Assembly (NCBI GenBank): GCA_023213315.1
Contig: JAKCPI010031656.1
Location: 1-64,000 of the forward strand
Direction of reading: 5' to 3'
DNA: 64,000 nt
Source: Euborellia annulipes
Lineage: Eukaryota; Arthropoda; Insecta; Dermaptera; Anisolabididae
The stretch's first letter is position 1. Every line of letters starts with the position of its first letter. A program made the position numbers and the translations under genes. A model generated the notes under the pieces. The model was given only the letters and a program-made list of their open reading frames with translations. It ran no database searches and was not told the DNA's origin. Positions 33,201 through 45,200 of this stretch are shown one piece after another.

Positions 33201-36200
33201 AAATGATGGTGAGGGGGGGGGGGGGGCATCATACGAATAAATATTTTTAAGGAAGGCGTGGTAACAAAAAGTTTGGAAACCACTGTCTTAATGTCCCACC
33301 CCAGCAAGAATCATTAATATTTTATCAGTAAGCATGGGCGTAGCCAGACATCTTGTTAGGGGGGGGGGGCAATCCCTCGTTAGGGCGAGAGGGGGGTTTG
33401 CAATTAATATATAACTATATATATTATTAATTATTTATTTAAATAAAAAAAAATTAAATTAATGTAGTGGATTGGGGCGTTAAAAAAAAATTCCCAATGG
33501 GAAAAATATATATTTGTTTTTTTTTTTAATTTTTAGGACAAGCCAGGGGGGGGCAATGGACCCTCCCCTAACTCCCCCTGGCTACGCCCATGTCAGTAAG
33601 CATAACTTAAGATTTAAAAAAAGCTTAAGTGAATTTCGCTTGGCTACGTTTTGGTATTTTACATGATTAAACCTCATTCTCTCTATTTTACAATTATTAT
33701 TTAAAGTTATTTTCCTGTTGAGTAGTTTAATTTAACGAATAGAAATTAAATTATCAATCCTATTTACGAATTAGTATAGTCTTTTTCATTCGATAGACAC
33801 TTTCCTTTTTGGCAGACTTCCTCTTCTTTTATTGATCTAATCGATGAACATCCCCTTTTCTCATCTTCATAGGTTCATAATAAATTTAGTTCTAATTAAT
33901 TTCTTTGTCTAATAAAAAAATAGAATTCTTGAAAAATTGTGGAGTGATTGAAATTTATTGTCACTGCACGGTACTCGGGCGGTCAAACTTTTGTATGACA
34001 CGGGCCAGAATAAATTTCAATTTTTACAATAATTAATAGATTCTTTTTCCAGCTTATATATATATGTTTTACTTGTAAGTATTATAAAACTGTAAAATGG
34101 AAGTTGATTTTTCAGCTATTCAATAACTACACCATTTTTCAAATATTCAATTTTTACTTTTTCTATATATATGTTAATATATAGAGAGAGAAAGTATTGG
34201 ATTCATGTAAAAATTGATGTCGAGATTTTGATGGATCTTCAGTTTTGAGGTCCCCTGAATCAAAAAAGTGGTTTTCGGACATGGTCTGTCTGTGTGTGTG
34301 TGTGTGTCTGTTGTGTGTCTGTGAACAAAATATCTCAAGAACGAAAAGAGCTAGGAAGTTGAAATTTTATATTTAAGTTAGGCACCCCCATGGACTGACA
34401 CGAAGCTTTTGAACAAAATCGACCAAAGAGTACTAGTACTTTACTGATTCACTTTTTCAGTTTTTTTCGATTTTCTCTAAATTTGCTCCAACGATTTTTT
34501 TAAAATTCAAAAATCAATTATTTTTAGATTCTCTATAAAATGTATATTCTCATTTTGTGATTGAAATCTTCTGAAGACACTTTATCTTGTACTCCATAGA
34601 AAAGATAGGAGAAATGGTTGATGGTATCAAAATATAAATATTTTCCCATATTATAAATTTTAATCTTGAATTCAATTGTACCCTATGTCGGAAACTAAAT
34701 ACATTCGACACAAAAATCTGGTGTCAGCACATACACAACTTTCGATTACCGAAGGTAAGAGAAAGTTGTGTGTGTATACACCAGATTTTTTTACTAAAAA
34801 AACAATCTCTTTAATACGGTAAAATGAAAGAAATCAAAAGTCCTTATAAGAATACACCCATCAGGTATATTGATAGAATATTTCCAAAAAATAGCTTCAG
34901 TTTTTCTTAGGATGATTCTCTCAGCCTTTAGATTAAATTTAATAAAGAAAGAAAACTCTGAATGTCCATCAACTCCTGGCATTTAGGCCAATAATCCACA
35001 GACATGCCACTCGGGCTGTCAGTAGTTAGGCTCCAAGGGACTCTAGATTCCTTTTCATTTAAAGACTGCCGTACCCGTATCAATTATTCAAGTGCATCAG
35101 AAATTTTTCCTACTACTAGAAAAGAGTGTAGCGCCAATTGAGCTTGCGTGTCTAAAAAAAAGTGAAAAAGTATACCCAATTTGCAATTTTTAAAATGTTT
35201 TTTTTTTTTTATTATGTTACGCTATTCAAAAAGACCAAAGTCCCATCTCGCATTCAAGAGTTCCCTAGCAACTTTAGTTTAATAAAAAAAAGATTTTATT
35301 AGAAATTTTAATTAGAATAATTATAAAAGTCATTTTTAAATAAGTTTATTTCTATTTGAAACTTTTTACTTTTACGAGAGCAAAAAGTCAACATTTTCAT
35401 TATAATTTTATTTTTTTTGATTTGGCAAAAAGCCATCATAGTCAAGACTTGTTAGTTCTTTTCTTTTATTGAAAAAGTTATCTTGTTTTGTTTTGTTTTT
35501 TTTCAGTCAGAGAAAATTTTTTTTTAATGAATTTTGAAAAAGACTAATTCATAAATAGGATTGATAATCTAATTTTTATTCTCTAAATTAATCTACTGGA
35601 CAGAAAAATAATAATGGTAAAACAGAGAGATTGGGGTTTAATCAAGGAAAATACGAAAACAGCCAATTAATCAAGTCTCTATTTCAATTTTAATATTTCT
35701 AATGGCGACTATAAAACATTAACATTACCTCCTATTTAAATATTTTGTTAGGTAGGCCTATTATTATTAAAAGTGCACCCAGCTAAGCGAAATCCGCTTA
35801 GGTTTTTTTAATCCTAAGTTAAGCTTACCTATAAAATATTATATAACTGCATTATTAATGATTCTTGCTGGGGTGGGACACACCTTAGGAGAAAAAACCA
35901 AAAAACTTGAATGTTTATAAAATATTGGCAAATTATTTTAATAAGTCGATAATCAACTTAAAAACGAATATTAATTATATACTACCCAAGAAGATTATTA
36001 AATTAATATTTTTTATGAAATATTTGCCTGTAGCTGTTTAATAGAGCCTTCAAATTTGTAATTACTCCCCTCTCCTTTAAGTTTACTTTAAACATTAATT
36101 TTTTTTCCAAATCAATATGAGTGAATATTTTCTTTTTGAAATTTCAATCGTTCTTAGGTTTCTCTTAATTTTTTTTTTTTCAGAAATCAAATTTTAAGTT

Positions 36201-39200
36201 TATAATTTTTATTAGATATTAATAGAACAAAAAAAAAATAAGAAAATTTTTTATTTGGCCTCGGCAAATGATTTGGTCAATATTAAATGATTTTAACGCT
36301 TGTGGATCAGAGCTATTAAAAATAGATAAGCAAATAAAAAGTTGATTTTATTTTTCAGCCATCAATCATAAATAATTTTTTTATCGGATTATCCACCATT
36401 GCTTTTTGCCATTTTTCAATCAACAAAAGATTCTGATAAAAATTAATGTGTCGCGATTCACTTCAAAAGAAAATTAGTTGTCTATATCTTTTGAAATCAT
36501 TAAGCGTTAAGTGAAGAGTTTTGTCACAGAAATCAACCACGAACAAGCTCTTCAAAAAATAATTCTCTTTTCCTCCACCCCAAGGATATAAAGCAATAAC
36601 GACTTTGTTTGATTGTATCGTCGAAGTTCTAAGCCAAGAGATCAGACAAGAATTACAAATTTCCAAAGAAATCAATATCATAAATTGTAATTGTTACCGA
36701 ACAAAAGTGGACTCGTTTTCTGCCTATATATGATAAATTAATGACTCCGAAGGATGAACTTGGAAAAACACGGAGTAGTGTTTAAACCCCTTATTATGTA
36801 AAAAAAAACATTTGCATATATTTTGGGACAATAGCAGCAAAAATCCAGGATGTAAAAAGATAAAAAAAATAGAAGATAAATGAATGGCTTATGATAAAAT
36901 AAATAAAATTTTGAAATGAGGAAGCAATTAAAGAAACAGGATACATATTATTTATATATCTAGTACTATATTTCACTCTAGAGATTACTTATTGATGAAT
37001 TGCATACTTTTTTGTATATCGACATGATTATAGTGATTGTTGGCAAAAAGGAGGCGGGACTGCCTTGAAAGAAACCTACCCGATCGAATACCCCAGTGGG
37101 AAGGACCAGTAGGTAGACCAAGAGATGATTTATTGGAAAAGAGAATATACCATCTATTGCAATAGTATTGAGAGTAAAGCCCGGTAGTTAGGCAGCCCAA
37201 ATGGCAGCTTGTCTAAGTGAGAAATACCTTTTTCAAAGCAGATAATAGGCCGAACGACCCTTTTTAATAAAAGAAAATTTATCTTTTTAATATCAATTTC
37301 AAGATATATCGAAATAAAAATTATCTCAATGTTTTATTCAGAATAAAATTTGGTGTGATGCTCGCATAGCACACAACTTTCTCTTACCTTCGGTAAGAGA
37401 AAGTTGTGTTCTGTGCTTGTCACACCAGATTTTTTGTGTCGAGATATATTTAGTTTCGGCCGATATATTAGAATTCAAGATGTAAAATTTATAAATATGG
37501 GAAAATATTTATATTTTGTTACCATGGCAATCATTTCTCCTATCTTTCCTATGATGTACAAGAGTAAAGTGTGCTTCAAAGGCAAAATGAGAATATATAT
37601 TTTAAAGAGCATCTAAAAAATAATTGATTTATGAATTTTAAACAAAATGGAGCGAATTTTGAGAAAACGAAAAAAACTGAAAAAGTGCATCAATAAAGTA
37701 CTAGTACTCTTTGACCAAATTTGATTAAAAGCTTATTTTCACGCCCTAGGGGGGTGCCTAACTTAAATATAAAATTTCAACATCTGTCTTCAATTTAAAG
37801 AATGAAGAATTGAGCATTCCTTCATTCTTTAAATTGAACACAGACAGACAGACCATGTAGCGAAAACTACTCTTTTGGATAGGGGACCTCAAAACGTGTA
37901 TATCCGTAAAAATCTCGACATCGAATTTTTGACTTGAATCCAATACTTCCTCTCTCTATAACTTATATAACAATACTCGTAGATGGGTAAGAGAAAGTAA
38001 AAAGTTTAGTGAGCGTGTGCCAGTTGGGCTGCCTAACTACCGGGCTTTAGTCTCAATACTATTGCAATAGATGGTACAGTGAGAGACAATATTAAGTCCC
38101 ACCCATGCGTTTTCTACTTGTGATTATTTCATTGTTTTTAAAAAAAATATTATATATTTTTAATGGTTCAACCCTAGGAAATTTCCATTAAAGATTTTCA
38201 CTTTCTTTTATAAAAACAATGAAATAATCAGAAATGGAAAACGCACATGGGTGGGACTTAATATTGTCCCTCACTGTTCCTAAGGGTGTAGGAAAAAGTA
38301 TTAGGATAAATTGATGATTGGGAAAGGGGAGAAGATGAATGAGAAATAAAAATGCTGGAGGTACTTCAGCATTTTTATTTCTCATTCATCTATTAGGATA
38401 AATATATTACAATTAGTTTCTATGAATAGGCCTATTGATAATGTTTGTAGATTTTTATAGTTGAGTGAGTGAGTGATGCGATCGATATCTGATATTGAAA
38501 AGAGAGGATTCAATTGATCCCCGTTAAGTAAGCAAGAGCGTATTTTTGTGACATTTTAGTAGACAGTGCGCTGAGGCTGCAAGCTGAGCCGGCGGCTGGC
38601 GCCTTTACCTTGGGAGTCCCTGCGCTGAGGCTGTTGCTGCTGATGACTAGGACTGACACCAGGTGGTCCACCAACTGAACCGTGTTCACTGCCTGTACCC
38701 GACAACGCCGACAACGGACGTTCATCCAGAGGTGATTGGGCACTCTGCTGGCTCGAGACAGATGAACGAGATGCTGTTTTGGTCATCCCAGGTCGACAGT
38801 GAGCCTATAACCGCCCGAAGTTTGTTAGATATGGTCTCGGTAGTTCACACATTCCGTCTTTAATGACAAACGACATATAAAACACAAACACAAAATAACT
38901 ATTAATAAAAATTAGTGTTCTGTAGAATTTTTTTAATCTATAAACAAACAAAAAGGCTCTATTCTTCAACAAATTTTGCAAAAATAATTTTTTATATTAT
39001 TTTGTTTTCTACAATATCAGAGCAAAGTATTTTTACGGCCTGTTGAATATCAATCTGGGAATAAATAAATATTCAACTCGATCCACAAATTGAATCATTC
39101 ACAAAACTAAATTTACGCATTACAATACATAATACAAATCATCAAACAATAAATTAAAAACAAATACCTGATAATCTTTTTTCTATCTTATACGCCGTCT

Positions 39201-42200
39201 TTACATGCTCCACCGACCTTGGCGGTGAGGGGGATTAGAATTTTATTCGTTACGAAAGAAATGCAGACAGACTGTCTGCCATTATGAATTTAAAGGGGAC
39301 TTATTTGAAAAATTAGACAGTAAAGTTATTTAATATTGTTGTCAGATGATAAAAAAACAACTTGATTGTTGAAAAAAAATTAGGATACTTTACAAAGAGA
39401 AATTTCTAATTAGAAGAAAATTCCAAAAAAAAAAAATAGAAAAGGAAGCGACATTTCGGTCGTGAATCACGACCTTATTCAAATCCTAAGGTCAAGACAA
39501 AATAATTCATTTAAAAAACATTGGTATTTATGTCAATGAATTATTTTGATTTTGAGGTATTTTAAATGAAAAATAATTGATATAAGTTAATTTTATTTAA
39601 TTTTTCCTTGATTCTTTTACAATTTTTTTTTTTTTTTGAAGAACTAACTCTATAGTCATTATATCTATAATATAATCATATTGTTTTTGCTAAAACTACT
39701 AGTACAAACATTCTATGCCAATATTTATTTAACTAAATTCTAAATTTTCCTAAAAGGAAATTTTCCAAAAAGTAAAATAATAACCATCATACGAAGGATT
39801 ATATTAACATAAGAAATAACCGAGCTAAATTTATATTTCCCTCCGGAGTGAGTGCTTGGAAGCTTTATCTAAAACAGAGGTTCCCAACTCAATTTAAGCC
39901 ACGGACCGCCGAGAGCGGGCTTTGCTACTGGTTTAATAATAATTATTTTTTATAAATTTACAATCATTTTTTTTAAATAATGACACCCGGACCACTTGGG
40001 ACTCCTTCGCGGACCCCTTGTGGTCCACGGACCACAAGTTGGGAGCCATTGATCTAAAATCAGGTCTATTTTCTAAGAAAAAACGTTAATTTTTAACATC
40101 TGAAATCAGAGTTAATTCATTTTAACACCTTCTTGTCTCAAATTGCTATCATGTAAGAAAAAATTTTAACGCCAAAGCGTTAACATTTAGTCAATAGTGT
40201 TAAAAATTAACGACATTTCCAGAGGAACCTTTAATGTTTTAACGCCGAAATTTAATGCATAAAAATGCCGTCTTTAAACCAAAAAGAAAGATTATGATTT
40301 TGGCAGTTTTGAGATAAAAACATGTTAAGGTCCCTGTTAAAACTTGGTTTAGAGAATAGCATGTTTTAACGTTGGTGTTAATTCCTTTACTTTTTAACAC
40401 CCAATTTATGATATTAAATTTTAACGCCAGTTTTTAGAGAATAGACCTGAATCAGTGTTTACGTAGATCTCTGTGAATTGTAAGTATTTTTAATAATGAA
40501 ATCGGTCTAAATTCTGATTTAAAGGGAAAATCAATTTGAAAATAATACAAACAGACTCAGTGACTCTTTTCAAATAGATGATATAAATATTTTTTTGCAA
40601 AATATGGAGTAGAACAAAGCCTTGAAAAGTTTGAATAAAATAAAGGAAATCAAAAAATAATTCATTCCTAATGAGTTGATCAATTTTTATTCAACAAATT
40701 CTATTAAAAAATACTTTCAAAAACTTCATTTGTTTAGAATTTAACCCACCTATACGTATAAATAATAAAAACAATTCCACAATTTCAAAACAAATCACAG
40801 TTTATCCGAGCGTTCAATTATCCATAATTAGTCCGATTATGAAATGGTCGAATCAATCAATGAACGTACAAAAAAGTTTTCCGCAAAACATTAATAATTA
40901 AACTCATTATTAATGAATTTCAAATCATGATTAAAATAATATTTTGTTTTTAATGAGAAGAAACCAAGAAATAAATCAAACAACTTTTGAGTTCTTCAAG
41001 AAGAAAAATTTGAACATAATTTCGACCGGGAAACATTTATTAACTAATAATTTTTTAAATAAAAGATAAAATAAATCTAACCAAATTATTAAAAAAAAAA
41101 TATACGTAGACACATTTTATGATATTTAATTACAATAATGTATAATTTATGTACGTATTGTTTAGTGTAGTGAAGACGCATAAAGAGCAACTCTATTCTA
41201 TGTTTCTATTGGTCTATTGTTCTATTTTCTAAATGTCTCGCCTTGACTGTCTTTACCTGCTGTGACTGTTGTTGATGTTGCGGTTGTTGTGTTTTAGTAA
41301 GCGTGGGTACAGTGCAATAGCGCTAGAAACAAAGATAGAAGAAGAGATAGAACGGAAATACAAGACAAAAGGATTGAAAAGAACCCTTTCAAAAAGATCA
41401 GACACAAAACTTTGAAAAATAGTAGAGAGAATTACGTATAATACAATCACAATTAATTGAACTTAATACCAGAATGAGTAAGTAGATTTTTGGCTAAAAA
41501 AAAGTTTCCCCTTTTTACAAGCACACAATTATGCTTTTAAGAAAAAAAATCAAGCGCGGAAAACAAATGAGAAAATAAGCTTTCAGCTTTTAAAATGCAA
41601 CCATTCAAGATGCTTGGAATAAAAAAAGACCCATGTATTTTACAAAATACTAATAATAAAAGCCAGAGTTAACAAAGCAGAATTTGAAAATAACATTATG
41701 TTTTTTTTAATAAAAAAAATTGTGTTTATATAATAAAATTATACTAAAATATTTTCTTTTAAATTTGAACGAATTTGAAAATACATTTATGTAGGAATTA
41801 GGTATCTCGGAGTTGTAAGCTTACTTTAAAGAGGCCGATAGATGGCTAAGATCAGGCAGTCCTTCAGTTCTTTGTATGTCTGTCTCTTCCTTCCTCTTTT
41901 CAACAGACCGTACGACGGGCCGGCCTATCCTATTTCTTCCGGTTGCAAAAACGCATGATAGGGTTGGAGGGAAATAGTGAGGCCCGCCGACCCCGCATCG
42001 CGGGAAAAAGGAGAGGACAGAAGAAGATTTCATAAAAATATTGGCAAATATTTAAAAGAGGAAAGACCATTTTTTTGCCTATCCTCAAGGCGTTTAGATA
42101 TTCCTTGCAAATTAGGCTGAACTCACACAGAAACAGGCAAGACATAATCAGTCAATTCGACGCAGACAGTTTGGTGGACTTTATCAATATAGCAAACCAC

Positions 42201-45200
42201 TTACTAGTCTCAGATGTCTTTGTCATTAATTGAATTTTTCTCCTACCCTTAGGCAACGAAGGTAGATTCACATTATTATTTTGGCACTCTCTTTTTATGG
42301 ATTTTAAATTATATTTCGACACGGAAAAACTTGATTGAATTCAAGTTTTTTATTTGTTTATTCTTAAAAAAAAAAATTCTTTCTCTTTTTTGTAGATCCA
42401 CCTGCGCTCTGTGTCAATGGAGACTTCATTTTCAATTTTCTTCAAATGGGAGTCTACATACGAGGTTCGACAGCAACTACGTGACTACTTGGTAAGTTAG
42501 AAGTTGTTATCCGTTATTAAATAATTATTAATTAGTACATTCAATTTTGGGATATAATTGAATTGGACAAATCAAATATTTTCAAAAAATTATTCTGAAA
42601 TGTAAGCTTATACGGATAAAAGTTGAGTATGAGTGTCTTCTTTCATCTTTGGATTTCAGAATCGATAAGTTCTCTAAATGCACATCTTCGATCTTATCAA
42701 ATACAATTCAATAGATTATAATTATTTACTTGTGGATATTAATGAGAGAAAGCAGCTTTTTTATTTTTATTTCTCTTCAGTTGACGTTTTGGTGCCAAAA
42801 TATATTTTGTTCAAGTTTCGATAAAATGTAATTTTTTTTTTAATTTGTCAATTTTATTGACTCACCAGCTACAGTACCTATTTATTTTCTCTAAGTGATT
42901 CCTACACTTAATCTTGCCGATCTTAGCCATCTATTGCTTCTATTTTCACACAGTTGATAAATCTTTATAAATTATATCCTTTTAAGTAATTTTAATCCCA
43001 CCAATTTTATTAAATAAAATATATTTTTAATACAGTTTTTCATAATAAATCTATCAATTAAATACCAGTGATAAGGTAAAAAAAAAATTTATCCTCATTC
43101 TAGTGTTAGAGATAAATTAAAGCAAATTTTCTCATAAAAATGAATCTTTTTTTTAGAAATTTGCATATTAAAAGAATTTTTGTTTAAAATAACAATATAT
43201 TTTTTTCTCCCCAAAGTTTATATCAATACGAACTCATATCATGCGCTTATTTAATAAAATAAATATTAATAGTATGTATGATAAACAAAAATACATTAGT
43301 AGAGTACTGAAAGCTTACCAAACATGCCCAAACAAATTACACGCCAATCAAACGCACACAAAATGCTTCAAAAAGCTTAGAAAAAGCTTTTTATACTTTT
43401 TTTTTTAAACGAAATAATTTTTATAAAAATAAAATTAGGATTACCATATAGTTCTTAAGGGGGACGGGAGCGAAGGTGTTACGCATGTATTTCCCGATAA
43501 GATGGCGTAGTGTGTCATAAAAAGTTTGCCCAAAAATCAAGTAATTCAAAAATTTGCCAAGAGATGTCAGTATGGTAGCTAATAATATTTAATGCATTTG
43601 GTTGATTTTCATTGATCTTTTAACAATAAATACTTTATAAATGTTATTATATATAATGTATCTATTATAAAAGAATAAAACTATATAAATATAGGCTAGA
43701 TATAGGCTAATACTATATCGGCTTCACAGCTTAGACTAGCCTGCCATCTATTGCAAGAATGCCGAACTAATTTGACAGTTGATTTTTAAATAAATCATCT
43801 AAGCTTATTTTAAAAATTTCTTAATTAATATGTGATTAATAATAACAATAAATTCATTTTTAAATTTAAAAAAAAATTAAAGATTATTGGTGTTATTATA
43901 AGGACATCCTCCAACAAAATAAATACTTTTGCGTATTATCCGTCTATTTGTAAATATTTCGATTCCAGTGATATAGAATCATCTTCAGTACAATCAACTA
44001 AATTGGATAGAACATACATCTTACCAGTTTTTTTATGTAAATATGACGACGAGTCTTAATTAAAATAAACAAAAACCTAGAAAACAAAATTTTTTCTGGC
44101 TTAAAAGATGACAAAATTAGAGATTTTCTTTGGTACTTTATAAGTGATACTTATATTAAGAAGTAGTGAAAATTACTTTTTTATGCTAGTTCATACAGTA
44201 GTAGTATCATAATTTCGTTTTTTTTTTTAACAAGAAAAACCTTTACTAAAGTATCAACATATAAATTATTGAAATTTATCGGCAGTCTATCAAAGATCTG
44301 ATCTTTTGATAATTTTTACTTTCATGTTCAGAAGAAATGGGAACTATAAGCCTGCCTATCTGATTCACTAGTCACCTCGATTAAATTATTATTATTATAC
44401 CTTTCAGCCATTTCTTAATAATTTCTAGAAAACTTATCCACACTCTAACAGGCCGAAACTAGGAGATTTTTTAGGGGGCAAAATTTAATTTGCCGCCCTC
44501 TCCTTAAAAATTTCTATACAAAATTCAAACAATTCGCACATGCCCCCACTGCCCCCCCCCCCCTAGATCCGGCCCTGCTCTAACACACTGTCAGTAAAAA
44601 GTCTCTCAACCAATTAAGAATCGGAATATCTCGATCTTCGTCGATATAGACCTACCATTCAGTAAGATTTTTTAGGCAATTAGTGTATATGGTAATCCTA
44701 ATAAATAAATTTGAGAAAAAATTTTTTCAAACTTTTTTTTTTGAAGTTTCGAAATTTTTGTTTCAATCTATTCCGTCTGCTTGGACACTATTCTCTTTTC
44801 TTTTTTTCTTTTTTAATTAAAATTTCAAAATAACAGTTAAATGGAAGAAGCAATTTAAAGTCAAATTCTTTTCTAATCCGGTCTAAACGAGACCGACCCT
44901 ATGCCGGATTATACGAAACAAAAGTTAATATTTTATTTTTTAACCTTTTCAAACAACTGATGTATTTAGTCTATGGAGGATTCATAAAATAATCTACTGG
45001 AATTTTAATGAAAATTTATTTAAATAAAAGACTTTTCTTCGCTTCTTCATTTTACCTGCGTTAGAATATGAGTACCAATATCAAAAATACAAGAATATAA
45101 ACAACAAATGGTGAATATAAGCGTTATTATGCTTCAAAACACAAACCCATAGAAAAAAAAACACAAGAATTTTATTACCCGAAGCATTTGATTTTCATAC

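Larger units (their letters stand above)
33292..35880. mobile_element. Element with long diverged inverted arms
   Basis: The left end TGTCCCACCCCAGCAAGAAT recurs inverted at the right end (ATTCTTGCTGGGGTGGGACA, ending 35880). Pairing continues inwards through TAAGCGAAAT, TGATTAAACC, TCTCTCT and ATCAATCCTATTTA, to about 33797 and 35528. A hAT-type MITE (33333-33592) sits inside the left arm, and a hairpin-ended repeat (34165-34784) in the middle. The arms differ by many indels, so it is old. No transposase was found. Confidence 0.6.
21410..38608. other. Synapsin last intron (17.2 kb), repeat-filled
   Basis: No second gene is supported inside. The listed elements cover part of it: hAT-like and other MITEs, a SINE, inverted repeats with hammerhead-like motifs, and the hairpin family. 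Unlisted stretches are AT-rich. They include a (CTGT)n run at 22978-22995 in a TE-like context, homopolymer T/A runs at 23258-23277 and 23520-23542 bracketing a repeat, and unclassified TE-like text at 24780-24930, 26100-26160, 27235-27330 (CAGGGCCGGATTAA, a hAT-like end) and 36985-37260. Confidence 0.5.
38805..41256. other. Synapsin intron between exons at 38804 and 41257
   Basis: The intron holds a hammerhead-like remnant on the minus strand at about 39445-39490 (hairpin GGTCGTG/CACGACC followed by GAAATGTC; core decayed to TTGAATA). Two adjacent MITEs lie at 39875-40449. The rest is AT-rich with no gene visible. Confidence 0.5.

Noticed and set aside
38510..38743. 77-codon frame overlapping the synapsin Ser/Gln-rich exon
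   Set aside because: It is a shadow frame of the synapsin exon 38609-38804, whose own frame agrees in phase with both neighbours.
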